A stretch of 64,000 nucleotides of DNA, taken from assembly GCA_022570795.1 (NCBI GenBank), contig JAKUDP010000003.1:2693001-2757000 (forward strand), given 5' to 3'. Position numbers and translations under genes: made by a program. Shown here one piece after another: positions 19,345-27,712 of the stretch (positions are counted from its first letter, which is position 1; every line of letters starts with the position of its first letter). The notes beneath the pieces were generated by a model. It had not been told where the DNA came from, did not search any database, and was given only the letters and a program-made list of their open reading frames with translations. The stretch is from Sphaerulina vaccinii (taxonomy: Eukaryota; Ascomycota; Dothideomycetes; Mycosphaerellales; Mycosphaerellaceae).

Positions 19345-19567
19345 TTATGAGCAATCGAAGCATTTGGCAGTGCTTCTTCAGGACTCCTTAGATCTGGAAT
19401 CTTCGGTAATTGAATGCTATGCAAGCACAACCAGCTCACACACTCTCTACGAACTCTCCTCCATCTAACTACGGCCCACACGACGCCCTGAACACCACAT
19501 ACGCTATCGCCTCAAAATCTGGTCTACATATACGATGGTGAGTTCAGCACATCATCAAGCTTACTAA

Positions 19568-19762
19568 GCATCAATGGTCTAGGTTCGTACCACCGATCTT
19601 CGGAGGACTCTTGATCATGTGCTAATGCCAAGCAGTGGTTAGGATTGCTGCCTTCCAAGTCTTCACACGACAGTGAGCAGCAGGGGGGTAAGCTTCACTT
19701 CCGATACACACTTCCGGAAGTATCACTAACGCCAGGTAGGGGTTCGATTCCCTCTTGATGCA
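19568..19762 (+). tRNA. tRNA-Gly(UCC) interrupted by three insertions, two of them spliceosomal-intron-like
   Basis: Exons at 19,568-19,582 (GCATCAATGGTCTAG), 19,636-19,657, 19,676-19,687 and 19,740-19,762 join to 72 nt, the normal length of eukaryotic tRNA-Gly(UCC). The fold is complete: acceptor GCATCAA/TTGATGC (7/7), D-arm GTCT/GGAT with loop AGTGGTTA, anticodon stem GCTGC/GCAGC with loop CTTCCAA (anticodon TCC), variable loop AGGG, T-stem GGGGG/CCCTC with loop TTCGATT, discriminator A. Insert 2 (18 nt, 19,658-19,675) is at the usual intron site after nucleotide 37. Insert 1 (53 nt, D-loop) runs GTTCGT...GTGCTAATGCCAAGCAG. Insert 3 (52 nt, T-stem) runs GTAAGC...TCACTAACGCCAGGTAG. Both look like nuclear GT-AG introns. 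The B box is intact, the A box is split by insert 1, and a TTTT lies at 19,790. It could instead be a decayed tRNA inside a Pol II transcript. Confidence 0.72.
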
Positions 19763-20110
19763 CATATCAGGGCGCTACGGCGTCTATCCTTTTGCCTCCA
19801 TGTCGTAGCATACCGCTAGTGTTGTGCTATGTCGAGGTGTTGAAGTTTTACACTTTTGAAATTTTGCTTGGCGGGGGAGTGAATGAAACTTTTGATTAAG
19901 TTCGACTCGAATCTTGGTTCAAATATTGATGAGCTGGAAGTACGCAGAAGAAGATCTGTTACCGGAACCGCAGTGACAGATTTGGCTTGCTATAGCCAGG
20001 TAGACATGGCTGGACCGATCACCTGTGAGATATGAACGGTACCGAGCGTTGGGAAACTACGACAACTCCATCCCTATCATTACTCCGGTCATAAATCATC
20101 CCGCCAAACA
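19763..20110. other. intergenic between tRNA-Gly and membrane-protein gene
   Basis: Contains the possible Pol III terminator TTTT at 19,790-19,793. Nothing else is recognisable. Confidence 0.5.
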
Positions 20111-21221
20111 TCACCTCTTCCTGTCCCTCTCAAACTGACTACCGGCATCAAGCTCAACAGGCTCATCCTGAGGACTCGGCAGCTCCGCCCTCGCTGGTGT
20201 GTTCTCTACTTCTGCTATTGGCTTTGCATCTGCATGGACTTCATACGATTGTGTCGACTCCAGCCCTCCTTTGCTTTCGCCATCGTGATCAAGCTCTGCT
20301 AAAGGTCGATGTGTGGCCTTGGACGAACGGCGCCGACGAAGTAAGAAGAACAGAAGTGCAGCTAGCAGTGCCACGCCTGCAATCACACCTATCACTACAC
20401 CAGCTATAGCTCCACTTCGAAGTTTTGAGCTTGAATCGGAGCTCGATGCTACTTCTGTGGAGGTGGCAAGACTGGTAGGAGACGTGCTTGATGCCGTGGC
20501 CTGGTGTGTGTCAGTGGCGTTGCGATTTTGTGCGTAGGTGAAGGCTTACGTTTGCTGAGACGAATACTGTCTCTTGTGCCTGGAGTGCATAGCCGTCGAT
20601 AGGATGTGCATAGACATTGGCTCCGCTTGTGCTGGCCGTGAATGTTACAGTCGCGGATACACTCATGTTGTTGTACTGTGTCACTCGTATACCAGTGCCG
20701 ACAGGAGCTGGTGAGTAACACGTTCCGCCATACATTGGTCGATAGGCATCGACTGTGATTGATGGATCTGTCCTCTTGAACCCACTACCCGGAATGGTCA
20801 GCTGAAATACTCACTGTGAAGGTTACCTGGAGGACATACGGTGGACAACATGCGACGTAGTTCCCAGGCGCGGTCATGACCGTCTCCCAGCTAAGGGGGC
20901 ATACTAGAGGTGACATTGCTGGTACTATCGAAGAGTGATTCGCCGTCTGGTATGCTGCGATCCATTCGCTGGGATAGCACTCGGATACTGTGCTCGAGCT
21001 TACAGGCATAGGCTCCTATATCGATGTCAGTCCTCGATCGAAGTAAGAAGCACAGGTGGACCTACGTTCGCCCAGATCTCGTAGCTTGGCGATGAGAGCA
21101 TAGTGAACATCAGAGACTGCTCTGTGCATTTTGCCGGAGGTGTGAACGTCGTCGTAAGAGCGGTGACATCTCCTGTTAAGGTCGCTGATGCCGACGTGGC
21201 TGAAGGAGTTGTGCTTGACAT
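20111..21221 (-). CDS. single-pass Ser/Thr-rich membrane protein, fungal-specific
   Basis: Four exons read on the minus strand: 21,221-21,066, 21,015-20,827, 20,774-20,550 and 20,500-20,111 (319 residues). Introns 1 (50 nt, GTAGGT/ATATAG) and 3 (49 nt, GTAAGC/CACCAG) have clear CTGAC branch points. Intron 2 is ambiguous: GTAACC gives 52 nt, GTGAGT gives 40 nt and four more residues; both keep frame. The outer part is Ser/Thr-rich with scattered cysteines (VCPLSW, ACCPPY, GGTCYS). One helix, GVVIGVIAGVALLAALLFFL, is followed by RRRRSSK and an acidic cytosolic tail. There is no N-terminal signal peptide, as in many fungal proteins of this layout. Function unknown; a wall-sensor-like role is only a guess. 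Confidence 0.75.
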
Positions 21222-22234
21222 CTTTCGAGTCTGTTCTCGTTCTGTGAAGTGAAGTGTTGTTCACGGAGCAGGCCAAGAGCACACAAGACTTCCGAAGACT
21301 TGCACTGTGGTCTTCTTCCTCTCTTCACTGCAGGACGTGCTCCTTCGAATAGTTACGCGTATAACGGCAGCTCCAAGAGTGTGATAGTGGATATACCAAC
21401 AGTGCAAAGACGCAGAAGAAATCCTCCAGCCCGGTCGCGACAAGATCCTCCAGCCCGGTCGCGACAAGATCGATAGTCTTCATAGCGGCTCCATGCAGCT
21501 ACAAATAGACCTCAGCTCAACATCGGCTAGAAGACTTTGCATATAGCACAAGCGCTTGATTGTGAGGCCAGGCATAATACCAGCAGGGGCAGTCACGCGA
21601 GTGACCCACAGGCACGAACATATTGGCCAGGCACGATTCTTGACGTGGTATCGGGAGGATTCGAGGCCATGCACAAGTCGTGTCACCGGCTCCTAAAGAC
21701 TGTAGGCTGGAAGGTCCTAGCGAAAGGGCTCTGGTTATCTTCGCGTCTGCCAAAGATACTACTGGTCTCCTGGCAGACATGCGATGGCCTCTGCATGTCG
21801 AAGGGCGCTGTTGATGACAAACTGGAAGTCTTGTTGCGCAGAGTAGAGTCGAAATCGTCCACCGATAAAGGAGATATCCCTGTCGGACAAGGTCTGGGTG
21901 TTTCCATGCCGATGAGCCTGCCGAGAAGCAAGGATGAGCAGATGAGGCTTGGAACTTCACCTCCATTCTGCAGGTAGGGCACCCAAGACACTGTACTCCA
22001 TCTTCGAAAGTGCTCGCTGGGCTGATATAAAGAATACCAATACGAGGCGTGTGCCAAATACAGCCAGAAGGATGTCGATCATGTTGAGCTACACGTCATT
22101 TGAGACGTGAAACGATGGCATTAGCCTCAGGCGTGCCAGGTCGAACGACATAGCTGGAGGCATAAAGAACGCTCTTTCGCGCTCGAAACGGTTCTTCAAG
22201 ACACCTTCATCAACTTCGTTCGACAATTGCCACC
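21222..22234. other. 1-kb intergenic spacer with a short tandem repeat
   Basis: Divergent upstream region of the membrane-protein gene and the GH71 gene. Frames inside are short, overlap on opposite strands and show no family signal. Confidence 0.55.
21421..21468. repeat. two perfect tandem copies of a 24-bp unit
   Basis: The unit at 21,421-21,444 (starting ATCCTCCAGCCCGGTCGCGA) is repeated without change at 21,445-21,468. Perfect identity suggests recent slippage. Confidence 0.95.
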
Positions 22235-23687
22235 ATGTTCGAGAAGTGGTCCCGGGTGCTGCTTCAAGCACTCGCTTTCCTGCCAGCATTAGCAACAGCA
22301 CAAAGTGTGTTCGCACATGTCATTGTTGGCAACAATGGAGCTTATACGGTCGAGAACTGGACGAACGACATAGTTCTAGCATCCAGCTTCGGTATTGATG
22401 CCTTTGTGCTAAACATAGGCACCCCATTCGAAGGTACCACTGCGACTCAGCTTGTACGACCACAACTGCGATATGGAGTAGCACAACACTGACAGATTCG
22501 ACAGAGCTATGCTTACCAAGCTGCGAACGCTCTCATCAATGATGGCCAGGGAGATTTCAAGCTTCTGATCTCCTTCGATTACACCGGTGGCAGTGATGGA
22601 CACTGGACGACTCCGGATATCGAAACGATCCTAAAGACTTACGGACCGAATGGAGCGTCGTTTACTGTGGATGGCAAGCCCTTCGTTTCCACGTTCGAAG
22701 GGACTGACAATTCACTCGGCGAGCCGACCGCCTGGCCAACCATTCGTGCCGATATCCAGTCCACTGTTGGCGACATCTACTTCGTGCCATGCTGGACATC
22801 GCTTGGCGCAACAGGATTCGATTCCAGTCTGGTCGATGGTGCATGTAAGTCGTCCGGCCTTCACCTTGAGTGAACAAAGCTGATCAGATATAGTCTCTTG
22901 GGATATGTGGCCGAATGGGCCTGTCGATGTCAATACCGCCTCCGACCTGTCCTGGCAGTCTACCATGACCTCAGCAGGCAAGAGCTACATGATGGGCGTC
23001 TCTCCATGGTTCTATACAGACCTGCCTCAGTACAGCAAAGCATGGGTATGGCGTGGTGACAATGCTTGGTCACTCCGCTGGAACCAGACTCTGGAGCTAC
23101 TGCCGGAATTTGTGGAGATCGTGACTTGGAACGACTATGGCGAGTCGCATTACGTTGGCCCGATAGTCGATGCTGGCATACCTTCTGGAGCTGAGGTGTA
23201 TGTCGATGGCTACCCACACGAGGCCTGGCTGCAGACTCTGAAGTACCAGATCGCGGCATACAAGCACGCGTACAGTGCAACGAATGCTGCTCCAGTTGTG
23301 GATGCAAACAAGGTCGTCTTTTGGTACAGAACAAGTCCCGCCAGTGCCGGTAGCACAGACGTTGTCGGAAATAACGCGAAGACAACTGCGAACCCGAATG
23401 GTTACCAAGATCCGTACCCGATCACAGAGATGCTCGAAGACGAGGTCTTCGCGATTGTGCTGGCCACTGAGCCAGGTACAGCGAGCATTACCATTGGCAG
23501 CTCGACGTCCAGCTATGGTATTGTGGCCGGTCAGAACTTCATCTCGAAGGCTTTCGATGGCAATACTGGCACTGTGTCGGTCTCCTTTGGCAGCATCTCT
23601 GGCAGCGGCGTCGACATCACAGCAGAGCCAGCCAGTGGGACAGCCAACTTCAATACTTGGGTGAGCTGTGCAGGTTCGTGCTCCTAG
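22235..23687 (+). CDS. secreted glycoside hydrolase family 71 (alpha-1,3-glucanase, mutanase)
   Basis: 450-residue secreted enzyme expected to cleave alpha-1,3-glucan in fungal walls. Exons: 22,235-22,453, 22,505-22,844 and 22,894-23,687. Intron 1 (51 nt) starts GTACGA and ends TTCGACAG, giving TQL-SYAYQAANAL, which fits the family. Intron 2 (49 nt) starts GTAAGT and ends GATATAG, restoring AFSWDMWPNGP. A signal peptide covers residues 1-22 (VLLQALAFLPALATA). GH71 hallmarks include AHVIVGN, FGIDAFVLNIG, KLLISFDY, FVPCWTSLG, YMMGVSPWFYTD and the conserved EIVTWNDYGESHYVGP. The C-terminal 130 residues are Ser/Thr/Gly-rich, without a CBM24 that I can see. Likely role: wall remodelling or mycoparasitism. 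Confidence 0.9.
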
Positions 23688-24036
23688 ATACAGGCCGATA
23701 GAAGCGAGGTCTTCTGGGAGGTGTTGTAAGCAAATGAGTATAGGTGTGGACAGAACTGAGGGAAAAGCTGAAGTTCTGGTCCTGTGGGGCGTGGCTTGAA
23801 CTCTGTTCATCCTCCAGTTTGCAAATGCTATATGACATATTCGGCGATCCATTGTTATTCAGTGCAGCTTGCTCGCGTGTGCATACATTACTCATCGCTT
23901 TCGTCCCATGGCCATTGACAGTCTATCATGATATGCTAATTGTTCTTGCTGGGATATGATGGAGTGCCAGCATGCTGGAGACACTTGCCAACATAATGTA
24001 AAGAGAAACGCGATCAAAGCCCTTCCATATCACACT
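23688..24036. other. spacer between convergent GH71 and KRE9-like genes
   Basis: About 350 bp without recognisable features; it must carry both 3' UTRs. Confidence 0.55.
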
Positions 24037-24498
24037 TCAAGCTCTATATTCAATCGCATACCTGTTCTTCAACGCTGGGCACTTATCGCCAGCCACCACC
24101 GAGAACTGCGTCGAATACTGGAACTCGCCCGTTCCGTCAACAATGATCAACATTCCATATCCAGTGTCAGTCAGCTGCTCGCCGACGGGCAGATCGCAAG
24201 GCACAGACCAAGTGAACTGCTTGTCTCCAGCTGGGATGCCTTCCTTGATGGCGTCTTTGTCCGGTGCGCAGGTGTTGGAGTTACCACGACATAGGACCAG
24301 ACTGACAGTAACGCCGTCGACAGGACGTGTCGTGCCTCCGTAGTTTGGATCCCATGTGATGACGAAGTCTTCTCCTTGTGTTACTGGGTGGGTGAGGTCG
24401 GGAGTGAGGAGCGCACCCCATGTTGGTGAGTCTCTGACTGGAGTGTAGGCGCTGGCCAGCGAGAGGAGACTGCTGAGCAGGAGCGTGGTTGACCACAT
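24037..24498 (-). CDS. small secreted protein with KRE9/KNH1-like N-terminal domain
   Basis: 153-residue secreted protein. The signal peptide is MWSTTLLLSSLLSLASA. The mature part has the Ig-like pattern of the Kre9/Knh1 N-terminal domain: VTQGEDFVITWDPN near the start, then VTVSLVLCRG, FTWSVPCDLPVG and YGMLIIVDGTGEFQYSTQFSV. Four cysteines could form two disulfides. Most family members add a Ser/Thr-rich tail and GPI signal; both are absent, so this is a single-domain secreted form. The last codons (KNRYAIEYRA) overlap a GTATGC, so a short 3' exon cannot be excluded. Relatives act in cell-wall beta-glucan assembly, but this protein's role is unknown. Confidence 0.75.
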   Translation of the reverse strand: MWSTTLLLSSLLSLASAYTPVRDSPTWGALLTPDLTHPVTQGEDFVITWDPNYGGTTRPVDGVTVSLVLCRGNSNTCAPDKDAIKEGIPAGDKQFTWSVPCDLPVGEQLTDTGYGMLIIVDGTGEFQYSTQFSVVAGDKCPALKNRYAIEYRA

Positions 24499-25686
24499 CG
24501 TGGTTGTCTTGAGGTGTTGCTTTCGTGGTGGTTGACAGTGATGGAGCTGCGTTGTACAGATGTGGTCGTTGCTAGGTTTCGAGGTGCGTTGTATAAAACC
24601 GGGCTTTGCTAAGACTCTTTCTTGGGCAGCTTGTAAGGCTTATATAGAACATAATAAAAAATTGAGTTCGTGGTTGTTCTCGTATTCTGGTTGTACCCTG
24701 AAGCTGGGAGATGTCCGGACCATGATTCGCAGCTCCGAGATGAGAATACAGGGAGCATGCTGATGTTACAAACCCTGTTCAGACGTCAGTGATACGAGGA
24801 GTTCTTGTCTACAGCAAAGAAGTACTCCCTTTGGATCTGATTGTCACCCTCGGTGACAATGCTAGTTGCCTCGTACTGAGGCCATATGTATGTTCGTGCA
24901 CATGTACAGCCAATTGTTTTAGTTGAGGCATACTGTGCTGAAAGACTTCAGGACGCTGATCAAGATATGTCGTAGACATCTTACAGTCAAGGAGATTCCT
25001 TGTGACTCTGGCGTGGTGAAATGCTTCGATTGACGTTTCATGAACGTGGAGAGGCTCATGGCGAGGATGCGAGGATGATGCGTGTGGAGTCTTGGTCTAG
25101 ATGATCTCCAAGCAGCCACTTCATTTTGTCTGCACTTGATGAGAAATTCGTCCTCATAGCGATGTGGCAGAGAACGAGATGCGATTCTCAAGATAGGCTC
25201 GCATACAATCCGAGAGCTGCGACTTCTAGGTCTCATTCTTCTTTGACAACGAGCGTTCATACTCAACAGTTTCGTGTGGACTCGTGGACGTCCTAGTCGC
25301 TCCAAGCAGCATAGGGCTGTTGTCAACGCGTTTCATGGTGTTATCGGATTTGTGGCGATGATCTTGTGTACACGGCATGATGCCCCTTATGTGTTCCGCT
25401 GTCGACGATTTGAATCGCCATTCGGATGGGGTACTACTCTCAGACTGGCGGGCAGTCCAGAATCGGGAGGTCAAAATCCGAGAACCGAACATTTTGACGT
25501 TGTCAGGATTTCAGAGAGTCAGGTTACCATTTCAACTTTCGTCGGAATGACACTGGGAAATGAATGCAAAGAATTAGTGCCGGGTCCTGCCGCGCCAATC
25601 ATAACTGTGGACGCACTTGCCTCTTATCGTCAAGAATTCTTGAATGTTTTCTCTCCATCTTCGTTACAACAATATCGATCAGCACG
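24499..25686. other. 1.2-kb divergent intergenic spacer
   Basis: Upstream region of the KRE9-like and MPP6-like genes. Short overlapping frames at about 24,919-25,717 on both strands show no conserved motif. An AT-rich patch lies at about 24,640-24,680. Confidence 0.5.
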
Positions 25687-26475
25687 ATGGCCGCCAATGG
25701 ACGACCCAACAAGGTGATGTCCTCGCGACTGGCGGGCATGAAGTTCATGCAGCGATCAGGCCCGCCATCGCCGTCGCCAGCGACACCGAACGAACCTCCA
25801 GCGAAGAAGCAGCGACTATCGAGCGGCATTGCGAAAGCCTCACCAACATCAAGCCCAGTCACTCCAGCAGAGTCGCCGTTTGCCGCCAGGGATGATTCAA
25901 AGTGGTACTTGAGCTTCCGTGCCCCGCAGACACCTACGGTCGAATCACCGCTTCGCATTGTTCAAGCTGGATACGCAACACTGGACGCAACGAGTCGCGA
26001 CGACGATCAAGAGGATGCGCCAACGCGACCGCCAATGCCGGGCAGAAAGAGCTTCGGAAAGTTCAACAAGGTCATCGAGAAGCAGAATAACCCAGACATG
26101 TCCTCGGACTCCTCATCAGAATCTGAAGATGATGACGAAGAGGACGAAGAAGACGAAGAAGCGGATCCCGAGGATGTTACAGGCGTGGACGCACTGATTG
26201 CCCAAGGACGAAAGGATGCTACAGCTCGTGCAAAGGCGGAGCGCAAAGCGAAGAGAAAGGCGGAGAAAGAAGAATCACAGAAACTTGCAGAGCAGAGACG
26301 GAAGAAAGAGGTCAACTTGAATCGCACGCCGACGAGCATTTCAAATGGTGGAGGTGCCTCGCCGTTCGCTAACATGACTTGCCACCGCTGTAACGAGAAA
26401 GGCCACCGACAAGCAGATTGTCCACTGAAGCGCGGAGGAGGAGGGAGACCTTCCAAGTTGAGGCAATCGTACTGA
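25687..26475 (+). CDS. MPP6-like protein with C-terminal CCHC zinc knuckle
   Basis: 262-residue, mostly disordered nuclear-type protein. Residues 9-23 read KVMSSRLAGMKFMQR, matching the short conserved motif by which MPP6 proteins bind the nuclear RNA exosome (yeast form KLSSRVMNMKFMK). A Pro/Ser-rich linker and the basic patch PPAKKQR follow, then an acidic run (DDDEEDEEDEEADPED, about 148-163), a charged helix rich in Arg/Lys/Ala/Glu (about 170-205), and one CCHC knuckle, CHRCNEKGHRQADC, at 232-245. The knuckle suggests RNA binding, as in the TRAMP subunits Air1/2. Start at 25,687 (MAANGRP) is chosen because 41 upstream in-frame codons look like 5' leader. The MPP6 call rests on one short motif. 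Confidence 0.72.
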   Translation: MAANGRPNKVMSSRLAGMKFMQRSGPPSPSPATPNEPPAKKQRLSSGIAKASPTSSPVTPAESPFAARDDSKWYLSFRAPQTPTVESPLRIVQAGYATLDATSRDDDQEDAPTRPPMPGRKSFGKFNKVIEKQNNPDMSSDSSSESEDDDEEDEEDEEADPEDVTGVDALIAQGRKDATARAKAERKAKRKAEKEESQKLAEQRRKKEVNLNRTPTSISNGGGASPFANMTCHRCNEKGHRQADCPLKRGGGGRPSKLRQSY

Positions 26476-27712
26476 GCATTGATTATCAGGCATACTTTGT
26501 GGTTGATAGCTTCGGCAAGGTGAGGGCTTGCATGATGGGTAAACGTTGTGCGCCAGATCTACATCGGCGCGCGAACGTAACAGCTGTGTTCAGTTAAGGG
26601 CTGCACCAGCTCGGGACGATCACGTAGCTATGTACGTGCGTCTCGGCACTGTAGAGCGACTGCTCTAGGATTCAGTCGGTCTCGACGGTCTCGCGCCTCG
26701 ATGTAAGTCTGCTGATTGTAGTAGATCCAGCGTTCCACATTGAGCTTGCGGTCTTTTGCGCGGCTAACGCAGAGAACAAACTGCGCTGCGCAAGCACCGA
26801 GAGCCATGGAGAGCCGTGACCACCATGGGAAACAGGTGAGTCTTGCAGTCTTCGTAGATGTATCAGACTCGATTGAACCAGTACTCGATAGCTATAGTTA
26901 CAAACCCACCAAAACACCTTAGCTATTCCACCGGTTCCTGTGCAGACCACACAATACATCATATGACAAACCTCTCCCATCGCCAGCTCTTCTCGTTCCA
27001 CAGAACTTCCAGGCATCGAAAGTTTGTCGGCTTTGTTGCTGCGGGCCTGTGTGTCTTCTAGCTTTTGTCCGGAGGCTGAAATGCCATCCATAGTTTGAAG
27101 GTGACTTGACTCGCTTCAGGTTGACCGGAACAGAGACACTGCTCACAATGACCTCCCGCTATGCTGGTATGCTACATCAGTCTCGCCGCAAGAGTCGCTG
27201 GTACACTGATTTATATGCAAGTCGACGAGTCGGACTCGTAAGCTTTCGTGCCTAAGCCAGATGACGGTGGTGAGCTGTGGCGTCTGCTCGCATAGATTCC
27301 AGAATATCGACATTTCCGAAATATTGCTAATGCGGACTTTCTTGCATTACGCTCTACACGTCGCACCAAATAACGTAGAACTCCTCAAATAACACTCGAT
27401 CAGTCTGCTGTATATCAGGATCAACTCCACTTTCCACTCCGAGCACCTCATCGTTGTCCCAGTGCTTTCGGGTAACCCTAAGCCACTCAAGTGGATCTAT
27501 ACCAACTCTTTCTGCTCCAGGCTCATGTGGACTTCGAGAAGGCCAAGAAGGTGATTATTGGAGTGAGTACCCAAATCATGTCCTTGTCAGTGGCTGTAGA
27601 AGATGCACTCTTCAGTCGCAGATAGACTGGCGGTCATGACTTCATTCTTTCTGTTCACATTTCTATACACATCTCGCTCCATCATATTGCTGTACACATC
27701 TATCACATCATT
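26476..27712. other. 1.2-kb spacer between convergent MPP6-like and LCCL genes
   Basis: No supportable gene. Small frames on both strands overlap and lack motifs. Longer than a usual convergent spacer here, so an unrecognised short gene remains possible. Confidence 0.5.

Noticed and set aside
19538..19640. Alternative reading of the tRNA-Gly locus as a small protein gene: ATG, an intron GTGAGT...AG (19,538-19,582), then GTTCGTACC giving MVRTTDLRR
   Set aside because: The frame stops after about 20 residues and matches no family convincingly, while the tRNA reading explains 72 of 72 positions. Kept as a competing possibility for transcript mapping.
27466..27485. GGGTAACCCTAAG as an interstitial telomere sequence
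   Set aside because: Too short, a single imperfect unit in ordinary intergenic DNA.
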